DNA of 64,000 nt from Roseateles saccharophilus. GTDB taxonomy: Bacteria > Pseudomonadota > Gammaproteobacteria > Burkholderiales > Burkholderiaceae_C. The position numbers and the translations under genes are program-made. The stretch spans positions 62,001 through 126,000 of the forward strand of contig NZ_SMBU01000004.1 in assembly GCF_004342485.1 (NCBI RefSeq), given 5' to 3'. This document shows positions 8,375-18,581 of this stretch, piece after piece. How positions within the stretch are numbered: position 1 is the stretch's first letter; every line of letters begins with the position of its first letter. The notes below the pieces were generated by a model. It had not been told where the DNA came from and made no database searches. It saw only the letters and a program-made list of their open reading frames with translations.

Positions 8375-9163
8375 ATGACATCCAGCCGAGTCCTGCGCCC
8401 CCGCAATGTTCGCGAGGCGCGCCTGCCCTTCACCGTGAGCATCGCGTCGGCAGAGCAAATGCCGGCTGTGAGCCAACTGCGTGCCAGTGCCTATGGCCGG
8501 CATCTGCCGGCCATGGCCGAGGTGCTGGCGCAGCCGGAATCGGCCGATTCCACCTTCGGCTGCGAGGTGATCGTTGCCACGTCCAAACTGGACGGGTCGG
8601 TGCTCGGTACGCTGCGCACCCACTCCAACGTGGTGGATCCCCTGCCCCTGGAGGCCGCGGTGGACATCCAGCAGGCCTTCAATGGCGAGCGGCTGGTCGA
8701 GGCCACGCGGCTGTGCGTGGGGCATGGCACTTCGGCCTCGCTGGTGCGCAACGCGCTGTTCAAGGCCCTGTTCCTGTACGCCGAGGAGCAGAACATCGAC
8801 TGGCTGGTGGCGGGTGGGCGCAGGCCGGTGGACACGATCTACGACCGGTTGCTGTTCACCGACATCCTGGAGCCCGGCGTCTACTATCCACTGCCCTACG
8901 CGGCCAATATTCCGCACCGGATCATGCGTTTGCCAGTGGCTCAGGCACAAGACCTCTGGTCGGCCCAGGGGCACCCGCTGTACAGCTTCATGATCGAAAC
9001 CTTTCATCCCGACATCGATCTGAGTGGAGCCCGTGACCTTAGCGCCATCGACTGGCGCCAGGTCTGCCCTCCTTCTGCCCTGCCGGGTTTCCCGGCGGCT
9101 GCGGCCAACCCGGGATGGCGGGCTACGCCGGCACGGATCGAGCCGCTGCTCCTGAGTCAGTGA
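8375..9163 (+). CDS. FeeM-like N-acyl amino acid synthase / GNAT-fold acyltransferase
   Basis: 262 aa, cytoplasmic. The order of blocks, an N-terminal QLRASAYG segment, GTLRTHSN, then VEATRLCVG and a domain with LVAGGRRPVDTIYDRLLF, resembles the FeeM catalytic core, an acyl-homoserine-lactone-synthase-like GNAT fold that uses acyl-ACP to acylate amino acids. Relatives are found with PEP-CTERM/exosortase systems. The last 7 bp overlap tail to tail with the stop of the GGDEF/EAL gene, so transcription of the two could interfere. An uncharacterised GNAT family is the alternative. Confidence 0.62.
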   Translation: MTSSRVLRPRNVREARLPFTVSIASAEQMPAVSQLRASAYGRHLPAMAEVLAQPESADSTFGCEVIVATSKLDGSVLGTLRTHSNVVDPLPLEAAVDIQQAFNGERLVEATRLCVGHGTSASLVRNALFKALFLYAEEQNIDWLVAGGRRPVDTIYDRLLFTDILEPGVYYPLPYAANIPHRIMRLPVAQAQDLWSAQGHPLYSFMIETFHPDIDLSGARDLSAIDWRQVCPPSALPGFPAAAANPGWRATPARIEPLLLSQ

Positions 9164-12096
9164 AGCATTGGTTCGGCCGCGGCGGTGCCCGGCGCCGCCT
9201 GGCGCGAGACCAGCGTCGGCCGTGACTGCAAGGAACGCACGTACTGGGCCACGTCGGCATCCTGGATGAAGTCGGCCGACGAGGACGCCGCCAGGATCTG
9301 TTCGGGCATCACGGGCTTGCTGATGGCCCAGCCCTGGGCATAGTCCACGCCCGCGTCGACCAGGGCCTTCAGGATGGGCAGGTCCTCGACGTATTCGCCG
9401 ATGGACTTCATCCCCAGGTTGGCCGACAGCCCGCCCAGCGCACCCAGGATGGCCATCGCGGCCGGGTTGCTCGTCACGTCGCGCACCAGCGAGCCGTCGA
9501 GCTTGAGTGCGTCGACGGTCATGCCCTTCAGGTAGCCGAAAGAGGAATAGCCGGCACCGAAATCGTCCAGCGCCACCTTGACGCCCAGCGCGCCGGCGCG
9601 CTCGATGAAGCGCTGCATATGGGCAAGGTCGGTGAGGGCGACGGTCTCGGTGATCTCGATGCACAGGCGTTTGGCGACGTCGCCGTGGGCCTCCAGCAAC
9701 GCGAACAGATCCTCGATGAAGACCACGTCGTTCAGCGAGCCGCCAGACAGGTTGACGCCGATGAACTGCGTGTTGGGCAGTCGGGCCTGGTGGGTTTCCA
9801 GCCAGGCGAGCACCGTGGAGATGACCCAGCGGTCGATGATGGCCGTCTTGCCGTGGGCTTCGGCCGCCTCGATGACGACCTGGGCCGGCAGTGTCTCGCC
9901 GCTGGGCTTGCGCATGCGGATCAGCACCTCGAAGTTGAGGCTGTCGAACGGGCGGTGCAGCGACAACTCGGGCTGCATTACCAGGAACAGGCCTTCGGGC
10001 GTGCGGTCGTGCTCCAGGCAGTTGATGAGTTCCAGCTCTTCCTTGTGGGTCTTGAAGAACTTGTCCTCGCCCGCCATGACCAGCAGGCGGTCCGTGCCCG
10101 GGCGCTTCTTGGCCATGCGGCACAGCGTGTCGGCGGCCGACACGACGGCCTTCATGCCCTGGCTGGCCAGCCACTGGGTGCTGACCAGGCCGGCGGAGAC
10201 GCTCAGCGCGAACTGCTGGTTTTCGATCTTGAATGGCGCCGTGGAGATCAGCGCGCAGATGTTCTGGCAGACGATGCGGGCCTGCGCGAGTTCGGTCGTC
10301 ACGAAGGCGAGCACGAATTCGTCGCCGCCGACCCGGGCCAGCAGGGCATTGGCCGGCAGCTGCGAGCGGATGCGCTCGCAGACCTGCAGGAGCACGGCGT
10401 CGCCGGCGTTGTGCCCGTAGAGGTCGTTGATCAGCTTGAAGCGGTCCAGGTCCAGATAGGCCAGCGCGGTGACGCGCTCCACGCTGCGCTCGAAGGAGCG
10501 CGTCAGGCCGCGCAGGTTCAGGCACTCGGTCAGCGGGTCGTGGTTGACCAGGAACTCGAGCCGGTTGGCGGAGCGGACGCGGTCGGTGATGTCCTGCAGC
10601 GAGCATTCGATCAGGCCGGCACGCGAGGACGAGGCGCGCAGCAGGAACCAGCGCTCGACCGACCCGCCGTAGCGGATGCGCACCTGCTGGTCGAACTGGT
10701 CGCCATCCTCGCCCAGGTTGGCCAGCGCCAGCGCGACCTGGTTTTCGAAGATCATGTTGACATCCAGCGGGCCCGCATAGTCGGCCTGCGCCAGCATGGC
10801 CCGGAAGGCCGGGTTGCAGCTCAGCACTCGCAGTTTCTCGTCCACCGAGAACAGGCCGACCGGCGAATCGTCGTAGGCGGCCTTCAGCGTGCGTTGGGCT
10901 GCCTCGCGCTGCAGGCGGTCCTGGCGCATGTGCTCGGCCAGCGCGGCCGTGGTGAACAACGCCGAGGCCAGGGCCGCAGTGACGCTGTTCAGCCCACCCA
11001 ACAGAAAGCGGTAACCAGTGGCGGCCGCGACGACCTCGGTAAGGCTGGCGACCAGGGTTACCAGAGTTGAGACGACGTACCACATGGCGGTGCGCGAGTG
11101 GACCTTGCGCAGGATCAGGTAGAGCCAAGGGGTGGTCAGCACCGCGACAATGGTGGTCGCGACCCAGACAAATGGCAGGAAGTGCTCGAAGGGCAGGGCC
11201 GCGCACAGCAGCGCGATCAGGATTGCAAAGACGCGCAGCGTGGTCAGCAGCCATCCTCCACCCAGTTGCTTGAGCTCCTGTTTGAACAGCAGCCCAAGCA
11301 CGGCGATCGTGCAGCAGAAATACAGCGCGACGGTCCATTGCCGAACCGGAATGAGCAGTTCAAGCGGAATCGGCACGCCGATGAAACTCAGGTCTGAACC
11401 CTCGGACAGCAGGGCCATGCGCATGCTGACGAACAGCCAGCCGACGAAGGCCCAGTAGAGCTTGTTGAGGTTGATGGCGGCGGTCAGCACCATCGAGATG
11501 GCGAGCAGGCCGAAGCCGGCCTCGATCATCGTCGCGTTGCGCTTGTGCTGGGCGTTGGCGGCGTCGGCGACGGCCTGGGTCCAGCGTTCGGCACTGATCT
11601 TGGCGGGGCCGCGGAACTCGGAGCGGCACAGCAGCGATGCATGCCGGGCCTGGGGCTCCAGCCTGACGATAAAGCCGCCCTGCAGGTTGCCGATGGCCCC
11701 GCTGGTGTCGCTGCGGCTGGCCTGGCCCAGTGGCGCGAGTGTGGCGGCGTCCCAGCAAGCCAGGTTCATGGCATGCCGGGAGGGCAGGCCCACTCCCCAG
11801 GCCGAGTCGTGATCGGGCGCGTCCGCCTCGATGCGATACCAGAAGGGGCGCGTCGACAGTTGCGTCGACACGGAGCGGGCGGTTCCGGCACCGGCCAGCA
11901 AAGCCAGCGCCTGGGCAGGCAGGGTGTCCGCGGCCGGCGCTTCGCGGGCCGCGACGGGCACTGGCTGGCCGCTCAGCGGTTCGGCCGTGCCCAGCTGCCA
12001 CAGCATGACCAGGCCGACGACGACCAGCACCACCGCCGGAAAGATCCGGACGGCGAAGGCGTCGAAGATGGACTCAAGCCGGTTGAACTGGGGCAT
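9157..12096 (-). CDS. 7TM-PAS-GGDEF-EAL cyclic di-GMP signalling protein
   Basis: 979 aa. An N-terminal TM helix and periplasmic domain (to about 190) are followed by seven hydrophobic segments (about 190-385, 7TMR-DISM-like), a PAS domain (about 405-525, DSPVGLFSVDE), GGDEF (about 530-690) and EAL (about 705-950). The diguanylate cyclase site is intact (RVGGDEF, about residue 588). In the phosphodiesterase domain the EAL motif reads EVL (FEVLIRM, about 722), but the metal-binding Glu, the NLSG and ITET blocks and DDFGAGYSS (about 842) are kept, so activity is possible. It would set local c-di-GMP in response to a periplasmic or membrane signal. Confidence 0.93.
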   Translation of the reverse strand: MPQFNRLESIFDAFAVRIFPAVVLVVVGLVMLWQLGTAEPLSGQPVPVAAREAPAADTLPAQALALLAGAGTARSVSTQLSTRPFWYRIEADAPDHDSAWGVGLPSRHAMNLACWDAATLAPLGQASRSDTSGAIGNLQGGFIVRLEPQARHASLLCRSEFRGPAKISAERWTQAVADAANAQHKRNATMIEAGFGLLAISMVLTAAINLNKLYWAFVGWLFVSMRMALLSEGSDLSFIGVPIPLELLIPVRQWTVALYFCCTIAVLGLLFKQELKQLGGGWLLTTLRVFAILIALLCAALPFEHFLPFVWVATTIVAVLTTPWLYLILRKVHSRTAMWYVVSTLVTLVASLTEVVAAATGYRFLLGGLNSVTAALASALFTTAALAEHMRQDRLQREAAQRTLKAAYDDSPVGLFSVDEKLRVLSCNPAFRAMLAQADYAGPLDVNMIFENQVALALANLGEDGDQFDQQVRIRYGGSVERWFLLRASSSRAGLIECSLQDITDRVRSANRLEFLVNHDPLTECLNLRGLTRSFERSVERVTALAYLDLDRFKLINDLYGHNAGDAVLLQVCERIRSQLPANALLARVGGDEFVLAFVTTELAQARIVCQNICALISTAPFKIENQQFALSVSAGLVSTQWLASQGMKAVVSAADTLCRMAKKRPGTDRLLVMAGEDKFFKTHKEELELINCLEHDRTPEGLFLVMQPELSLHRPFDSLNFEVLIRMRKPSGETLPAQVVIEAAEAHGKTAIIDRWVISTVLAWLETHQARLPNTQFIGVNLSGGSLNDVVFIEDLFALLEAHGDVAKRLCIEITETVALTDLAHMQRFIERAGALGVKVALDDFGAGYSSFGYLKGMTVDALKLDGSLVRDVTSNPAAMAILGALGGLSANLGMKSIGEYVEDLPILKALVDAGVDYAQGWAISKPVMPEQILAASSSADFIQDADVAQYVRSLQSRPTLVSRQAAPGTAAAEPMLH

Positions 12097-12239
12097 GGAG
12101 GGCGTTACGCCTGGACATGTCGGCCTCGCACCATATCGGCATGGCGGCTAACGGCCGAGCAGGTGGGCGCCGGATGGCAGGCGACAACGTGACGAATTGC
12201 GCGCAAGTCGGGGTTTCCCGAGGTAGCTGGCCGATGGTG

Positions 12240-13106
12240 TCAGGCCGAACCTGCCCGTACCGTCCAGGCATGGGCCCGCCACTGTCCGACGGCGGCGGCT
12301 AGCAGAGTGGTGCTGTCGTCGACCTGCAGGCCCAGGCGCTCGGCCGCCTCGCGCAGCCGTGCCATCGGGTCGCGCAGGTCCAGCGCCGCGGCGCCGTTCT
12401 GCTTGGACAGCTTGTGCCCGTCCGCGGCCAGCACCAGTGGCGTGTGCAGATAGCGCGGCGTGGGCAGGCCGAGCGCGCGTTGCAGCGCGATCTGGCGCGG
12501 CGTGTTGTCGGCCAGGTCCTCGCCGCGCACGATGTCGGTGATGCCCTGCTCGGCATCGTCGACGACGACGGCCAACTGGTAGGCCCAGAGGCCGTCGGCG
12601 CGCTTGAGCACGAAGTCGCCGACCTCGGCTGCCAGGTCCTGCGTCTGCGGCCCAAGCCGGCGGTCGGTCCAGTCGATCCGGCCATCGACCCGAAAGCGCC
12701 AGGCGCGCACCGGCCGGCCATTCGTGCCGTGGCGGCAGGTGCCCGTATAGACGAGTTCACCGTGCCTGGGACGCGGCCCCGCGGCGGCCGCGATCTCGGC
12801 GCGTGTGCAGGCACAGCCATAGGCATGGCCGCTGGCGATGAGGCGGTCCAGCGCCAGCTGGTAGAGGGCGCCGCGGCGCGACTGCCAGACGGGGCGCTCG
12901 TCGGGGTGCAGGCCTAGCGCTGCGAGCTGGCCGAGGATGACCTGATCCATGCCTGGCGGGCAGCGCGGGCCGTCGACGTCCTCGACGCGCACCAGCCATT
13001 GGCCGCCCTGGGCGCGCGCGTCCAGCCAGCTCGCCAGCGCCGCGACCAGCGAGCCGGCATGCAGAGGGCCGGTGGGCGAGGGTGCGAACCTTCCCCGATA
13101 GGTCAA
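12240..13106 (-). CDS. gluQRS: Glutamyl-Q tRNA(Asp) synthetase
   Basis: 288 aa, a truncated GluRS catalytic domain without an anticodon-binding domain. The HIGH-type motif is [11 protein letters not shown] and the KMSKS-type loop is HKLSKQNG; the CACTR..YTGTC cysteines form the zinc-binding region. It attaches glutamate to queuosine at the wobble position of tRNA-Asp. The likely start is TTG at 13106 ([13 protein letters not shown]), overlapping the LysR stop as TTGA and preceded by GAGGGG; no ATG or GTG lies near. The coupling to an upstream LysR gene is unusual. Confidence 0.9.
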   Translation of the reverse strand: MTYRGRFAPSPTGPLHAGSLVAALASWLDARAQGGQWLVRVEDVDGPRCPPGMDQVILGQLAALGLHPDERPVWQSRRGALYQLALDRLIASGHAYGCACTRAEIAAAAGPRPRHGELVYTGTCRHGTNGRPVRAWRFRVDGRIDWTDRRLGPQTQDLAAEVGDFVLKRADGLWAYQLAVVVDDAEQGITDIVRGEDLADNTPRQIALQRALGLPTPRYLHTPLVLAADGHKLSKQNGAAALDLRDPMARLREAAERLGLQVDDSTTLLAAAVGQWRAHAWTVRAGSA

Positions 13107-14071
13107 AGCAGCAGCCCCTCGTGCTGTTCCACCAGCGCCTTGCAGGTCGTGTCGTTGCGCAGCTTCTCCAGCCACCAGGCCAGCGCCTTGCCGGGCGCGT
13201 GGCCGGTGTCGCGCCAGGCGTAGTACATCGTGCCGGAGCGCAGGCCTTCATAGGTGGCCTTGTGCACCAGGCGGCCGGCCTCGATGTGCCGGCGCACCAT
13301 CGAGACGGGCACAGAGCCGCAGCCCAGGCCGCGCAGCAAGCCTTCAACCTTGGAGGCCAGCGAGGGCAGGGTCAGTACGTCCTGCCCAGGCAGCACGCCG
13401 ATGGTGATGGGCTGCATCTGGCGCGCACTGTCGGCCACCGTGATGATGCGGTGTTCGGCGATCTGCGCCGCCGCCAGCGGCTCGGGCGCCTCGGCCAGCG
13501 GATGATGGGGCGCCACGCAGAAGGCGAACTCCATCGGCCCCAGCGGCGCGGTCTGGATGGCCGGGCTGGGCGTGCGGGCCGGCACGCCGATGGCGATGTC
13601 GGCCTGGCCGCTCAGCAGCGCCTCCCAGGTGCCGGCCAGCACCTCCACGCGCAGCTTGAGCCGGGTCGGCGGCGGGCTGCCGTCGTCGGTCTTCTCAGCG
13701 TAGAAGGCCTCCATCAAGTCGAAAAGGGCGCGGCGGGCGATGGCGTCGTCCACGGCCAGCGTCAGCTCGCTCTCCCAGCCGGTGGCGATGCGGCGCACCC
13801 GGTTGGCCACGGCGTCCAGCTCCTGCAGCAGGCGCCGCCCTTCGTGCAGCAGTTCCTGGCCGGCGCTGGTCAGCACGGCCTGGCGCGAGCTGCGGTCGAA
13901 CAGCAGCACGTCCAGCGCATCCTCCAGCTGGCGCACGGAATAGGTCAACGCCGAAGGCACGCGGCCCATCTCGCGCGCGGCGGCGGCAAAGCTGCCGGTG
14001 CGGGCGATGGTGTCCATCATGGCCAGCGCCTCGGGCGTCAGTGCGCGGCGTTTTTCGTGGGAGGGCGACAT
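13103..14071 (-). CDS. LysR-family transcriptional regulator
   Basis: 322 aa. The N-terminal winged helix-turn-helix is clear ([20 protein letters not shown], then [12 protein letters not shown]), followed by an effector-binding periplasmic-binding-like domain. It is divergent from the pirin and WrbA-like genes across 337 bp, the classic LysR layout, so those are its probable targets. A quinone or electrophile signal would be consistent but is not shown. Its stop overlaps the TTG start of gluQRS. Confidence 0.9.
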   Translation of the reverse strand: MSPSHEKRRALTPEALAMMDTIARTGSFAAAAREMGRVPSALTYSVRQLEDALDVLLFDRSSRQAVLTSAGQELLHEGRRLLQELDAVANRVRRIATGWESELTLAVDDAIARRALFDLMEAFYAEKTDDGSPPPTRLKLRVEVLAGTWEALLSGQADIAIGVPARTPSPAIQTAPLGPMEFAFCVAPHHPLAEAPEPLAAAQIAEHRIITVADSARQMQPITIGVLPGQDVLTLPSLASKVEGLLRGLGCGSVPVSMVRRHIEAGRLVHKATYEGLRSGTMYYAWRDTGHAPGKALAWWLEKLRNDTTCKALVEQHEGLLL

Positions 14072-14408
14072 CCTAGACGCGACGTTTGGGCGTGCCCGAG
14101 TGGGCTGCGATGGCGCGTGCCGGCAAGGCGCGAGGACGCTGCGGGCTCAGGCCCGCGAGGAGGAGCAACGCAGCCGGCGCACGCCAGTGCGGCGCAATCG
14201 GGCGCGCAGCGCTGCTGCCTGAGGCGATGCGTTTGCCGTGAAAGGTGTTCTGCGATGAAGGCATCAGGTGCGAGCGCTGGGAAGCGGTCAGCCGTTGTAT
14301 CTAGGATTTGTTCAGTCTATTTGAATGGTGCCCTCAGCGCCGGCTGATCGATGGTGGCAGGGGCGGCTCCTACATTGGCTGCACTGACGCAAGAAAAGGA
14401 GCCCGACC
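14072..14408. promoter_or_regulatory. 337-bp divergent intergenic region, LysR/pirin
   Basis: No credible gene. Most of it is GC-rich, but an AT-richer island at about 14290-14335 (GTTGTATCTAGGATTTG and onward) is the best location for the divergent promoters and LysR boxes. The pirin gene has AAAAGGAG as its ribosome-binding site just upstream of 14409. I could not fix a unique T-N11-A site. Confidence 0.4.
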
Positions 14409-15131
<723 letters not shown>

Positions 15132-15164
15132 AACCTTTTCCACCCACTTCAGAGGAAATCCTCC

Positions 15165-15725
15165 ATGAGCAAGATCGTCGTTCTCTATCACTCCGGTTAC
15201 GGTCACACCAAGAAGGTCGCCGAGGCCGTTGCCGGCGCCGCTGGCGCGCAGTTGATGCCCGTCGATGCCGAGGGCAATATCTCCGAGGCCGACTGGGCGG
15301 CGCTGGCCGCGGCCGACGCCATCATCTTCGGCACGCCGACCTATATGGGCGGCCCGAGCTGGCAGTTCAAGAAGGTGGCCGACGCCAGCAGCAAGCCCTG
15401 GTACAGCCAGGTCTGGAAGGACAAGATCGCGGCCGGCTTCACGAACTCGGCCACGCTCAACGGCGACAAGCAGGGCACGATGCAGTACCTGCACACGCTG
15501 AGCCAGCAGCACAGCATGATCTGGGTGGGCACCGGCATCAAGGCGCCCAACCACAAGGCCGCCACGCGCGACGATGTCAACAATCTGGGCGGCTATGCCG
15601 GCCTGATCACGCAGACGCCCAGCGACGCCTCGGCCGAGGAAATGGTGCCCGGCGACATCGCAACGGCCAAGGCCTTCGGCGAGCGCGTGAAGGCGGTCGT
15701 CGACCGCTGGGCCCGGTCGGCCTAA
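15165..15725 (+). CDS. Flavodoxin-family NAD(P)H:quinone oxidoreductase (WrbA-like)
   Basis: 186 aa. The N-terminal FMN phosphate loop is HSGYGHTKKVAE, followed by FGTPTYMGG and the FTNSATLNGDKQ loop; together they make a flavodoxin-like fold close to WrbA but shorter than WrbA's usual 198 residues. It would reduce quinones with two electrons in the cytoplasm. AGAGGAAA is the ribosome-binding site. Its 3' end overlaps the convergent DUF1501 gene by 4 bp. Confidence 0.87.
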   Translation: MSKIVVLYHSGYGHTKKVAEAVAGAAGAQLMPVDAEGNISEADWAALAAADAIIFGTPTYMGGPSWQFKKVADASSKPWYSQVWKDKIAAGFTNSATLNGDKQGTMQYLHTLSQQHSMIWVGTGIKAPNHKAATRDDVNNLGGYAGLITQTPSDASAEEMVPGDIATAKAFGERVKAVVDRWARSA

Positions 15726-16918
15726 ACCAAGCCGATATCGCGCGAGCTGGCCCCAGGGAAGACCGTGGCCAGTTGCGCGTCGTTCAGGCCGTAGATGCGC
15801 TTGAACAAACCGCCGAACAGCGCGCGGTATTCGTTGAGCACCGGCCAGTCACGGTTCTGGAACAGCGTGGCGGCCTTGACCTCCACCTGTTCGCCGGCGA
15901 TGCGCCCGCCCTTCACGCCGCCGCCCAGCACCCAGTAGGCGCTGCCGTGGCCATGGTCGGTGCCGCGGTTGCCGTTCTCGCGGAAGGTGCGGCCGAACTC
16001 GCTGACGACGACGACGACGGTGTTGGCCCACTGCGGCCCCATCTCGTCGGCGAACAGCGCCAGACCCTTGCCCAGCTCACCGAGCTTGGTCGCAAGCTGG
16101 CCGTTGGCGCCGCCTTCGCCGACATGCGTGTCCCAGCCGCCGATGTCGATGAAGCCCAGCGTCACGCGTTCGCGCATCAGCCGCGCGACGCGCCGCGCCT
16201 CCAGCGCGAAGCCCTTGGCCGCGATGGCGTTGCGGCTGGCGGCCTCCATCTCGCCGGCCATCTCGCGGCTGACCTCGTCGCGCACCTCGAAGCCGCCGCT
16301 GACCGTGCCGGCCAGCTTGGTTCCGGCATACATGGCGGCGATGGTCTGCGCCTGGCTCGCGCTGATGGCCGGCTTGCCCAGGTCGCGCAGCGCCTGGTTG
16401 GCCACCGGCAGGCTGCCGCGCAGGATCAGCGGCACCTGGTCGGTGAAGGCCATCGCCTCCAGATGCGAGCTGCCGGCCGAGCCCGCGCCCAGCACGCCGG
16501 CCAGGCGGTTCATGAAGCCGCTGCGGAAGTCCCTCGAAGCATCGTCGGGCTGGCCCAGCTCGATGTGGTCCTGGGTCTCGAAATGGCTGCGTGTCGTGTC
16601 GTGCGTGCCGGCAAAGGGTACGAAGGCGGCCTGGCCCTTGAGCCACAGCGGGTGGATGCTGTCCGCCAGGGCCGGCGCCAGGCCCCAGGCGGCGTCCAGC
16701 GGCAGGGCTTGGGCCTTGGCGATGGCGATGTTGGGCCGGGCCTCGTAGTAGAAGCTCGACGCCGTGGGCACCAGCAGGTTGGCCGCGTCATAGGCGCCGC
16801 GCAGGAAGACGACGAGCACGCGCGGCGTCTCGGGCCAGGGCGCGGGCACGGCGGCCCAGAGTTGCATCGGCGGTGCGGCGGCGCCCAGGCCGAGCTGGAG
16901 CAGGTTGCGGCGTTTCAT
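15722..16918 (-). CDS. DUF1501 family exported protein
   Basis: 398 aa. It starts MKRRNLLQLGLGAAA, a twin-arginine-like signal. The body has the DUF1501 landmarks VVFLRGAYDAANLLVP, GTHDTTRSHFETQDHIELG, IDIGGWDTH and SEFGRTFRENGNRGTDHGHG. The fold is alkaline phosphatase/sulfatase-like with the His/Asp residues kept, but no activity is established for the family. It begins 4 bp after the end of the DUF1800 gene on the same strand; such pairs occur together widely, which suggests a shared periplasmic function. Confidence 0.88.
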   Translation of the reverse strand: MKRRNLLQLGLGAAAPPMQLWAAVPAPWPETPRVLVVFLRGAYDAANLLVPTASSFYYEARPNIAIAKAQALPLDAAWGLAPALADSIHPLWLKGQAAFVPFAGTHDTTRSHFETQDHIELGQPDDASRDFRSGFMNRLAGVLGAGSAGSSHLEAMAFTDQVPLILRGSLPVANQALRDLGKPAISASQAQTIAAMYAGTKLAGTVSGGFEVRDEVSREMAGEMEAASRNAIAAKGFALEARRVARLMRERVTLGFIDIGGWDTHVGEGGANGQLATKLGELGKGLALFADEMGPQWANTVVVVVSEFGRTFRENGNRGTDHGHGSAYWVLGGGVKGGRIAGEQVEVKAATLFQNRDWPVLNEYRALFGGLFKRIYGLNDAQLATVFPGASSRDIGLV

Positions 16919-16922
16919 CGGT

Positions 16923-18446
16923 TCACCTGTTCATCAGTTCCGGAGAGGCGAGCAGGAAGGTGTTCCATTCCTGCGGCGATGCGGCCTGGCCCAGGGCCTG
17001 CTTCGTGGCGGCGGCCAGGCGCGGCGCGATGCCGTCGTAATAGAGCGGGTTGGCCAGCTGCGGGAAGGCGGGGCGATCCTGCTTCTCGCCTTCGATCTTG
17101 AACAGGCCGGCGCTGCCGCTGCCGATCGCGCGGGCGATCTCGAAGCGCGTCGTCATCTGGCCCGGGCCGGCCCAGGCGTTCTCGTCCAGCGGGTAGCCAT
17201 CGGGCGTCTGGCGGTTGTAGGGCGCCTGGCCGAGACGGTAGAGCCAGCCGATCATCGGGCCCGTGTTCAGCACCACCTTGTCGGCATAGGCCAGCCGAAC
17301 GGCCGAGACGACGTAGTGGGTCGGGTCCTTGAACTTGTGGCCGAGAGAGGCCTCGAACTCGGGCGAGGCGACCATGGTGCGCATCACCTCGACGATGCGG
17401 CCGTCGGTCTGCAGCCAGCGCGCGGCCATGCGCTCCACCAGGGCCGGCGGCGGCTCGTCGGCGACGAAATACTGGGCCAGCTGGCGCGACACGAAGCGTG
17501 CCGTGCTCGGGTGGCGGGCCAGCAGGTCCAGCACCTGGTCCAGCTCCGCATAGCCGCGGCCCTTCACGCTGATGCCGAGCAGTTGCTTGTCCCCGAAATC
17601 ATGGCGCGCGGGGTTGAACTCCATCAACCCGTCGCGCCGGTACAGCGCCTCCTGCGCCGGCTTGAGTTTCGGGCGGTTGTCCGTCAGGTTCACGCCCAGC
17701 CCGGTCAGCACGCGGGCCAGCTCCTGCACGTCGCGCTGGCTGTAGCCGCCGTTGATGCCCAGCGTGTGCAGCTCCAGCAGCTCGCGGGCGTAGTTCTCGT
17801 TGATGTGGTTGGCGGCGTTCTGCTCGTTGTCGAGGTAGCGCAGCATGGCCGGATGGTGGGCCGTATAGCCCAGCAGGTCGCGAAACCTGCCGAGGGCCCG
17901 TTCCCGCAGGCCCTGCTCGTAGTCGCCCACCATCACGCGCAGGTTGGCCTTGTACTGGTGCACGTTGAAGTGGTTGAACCAGAACCAGGCCAGCTGCTCC
18001 TGCACCTGGTTGGGCGAGTAGAGCGCGTTCAGCAGCGCGCGTGCGGAGGCCTCGCGGGCCAGCTTGCTCAGCGCCTGCTGGTAGTCCTTCTGCGCGGCGG
18101 CCTTGGCCGTGTCGTCGGCCTGCGCGTCGGCGGCCTTGCGCTGGGCCTCCAGCGACTGCACCAGCGGCACCAGGGCCTGCTGGCTGACGCCCAGCGCCTG
18201 GATCTGCGCCTGCGCGGCCTCGGGCAGGCGGGCGGGCGTGGGCGGTGCGAGCTGGGCATCCAGCCACGCGGTGCGGCCCTGGGCACGCACCGCGGCCAGG
18301 TCGGAGGCGCTGGCGCCCCAGCTCAGGCGGTCCAGCCAGAGCGTGTCGGCCGCGGCGCTGGTTGGCACCCTGGGTGGCGGCGGGCTGGCACAGCCGGCGG
18401 CCAAGACGAGGGCGCCAGCCCAGAACAGCAGATGGGGTTTCACCAT
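16923..18446 (-). CDS. DUF1800 family lipoprotein
   Basis: 507 aa. The N terminus MVKPHLLFWAGALVLAAGC is a lipoprotein signal with a lipobox Cys. DUF1800 features follow: LDRLSWGAS near the start, WFWFNHFNVH, and ENYARELLELHTLGINGGY. The function is unknown; partners are DUF1501 proteins as here. The frame stays open further upstream, but the chosen ATG (18446) gives the signal peptide. It is divergent from the binding-like protein at 18582. Confidence 0.88.
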   Translation of the reverse strand: MVKPHLLFWAGALVLAAGCASPPPPRVPTSAAADTLWLDRLSWGASASDLAAVRAQGRTAWLDAQLAPPTPARLPEAAQAQIQALGVSQQALVPLVQSLEAQRKAADAQADDTAKAAAQKDYQQALSKLAREASARALLNALYSPNQVQEQLAWFWFNHFNVHQYKANLRVMVGDYEQGLRERALGRFRDLLGYTAHHPAMLRYLDNEQNAANHINENYARELLELHTLGINGGYSQRDVQELARVLTGLGVNLTDNRPKLKPAQEALYRRDGLMEFNPARHDFGDKQLLGISVKGRGYAELDQVLDLLARHPSTARFVSRQLAQYFVADEPPPALVERMAARWLQTDGRIVEVMRTMVASPEFEASLGHKFKDPTHYVVSAVRLAYADKVVLNTGPMIGWLYRLGQAPYNRQTPDGYPLDENAWAGPGQMTTRFEIARAIGSGSAGLFKIEGEKQDRPAFPQLANPLYYDGIAPRLAAATKQALGQAASPQEWNTFLLASPELMNR

Positions 18447-18581
18447 GAGGCCTCGCGTCGGTGTTCGGCGTTCAACGCTCGTCCGCGGGCATCGTTGACC
18501 CCGGACGGCTTTGCGCAAGCTTGTGATCGGTCCGCATGATCGTGCCTTGTTGTCCATCGAAATTGACGTTAAGGTTTCTGC

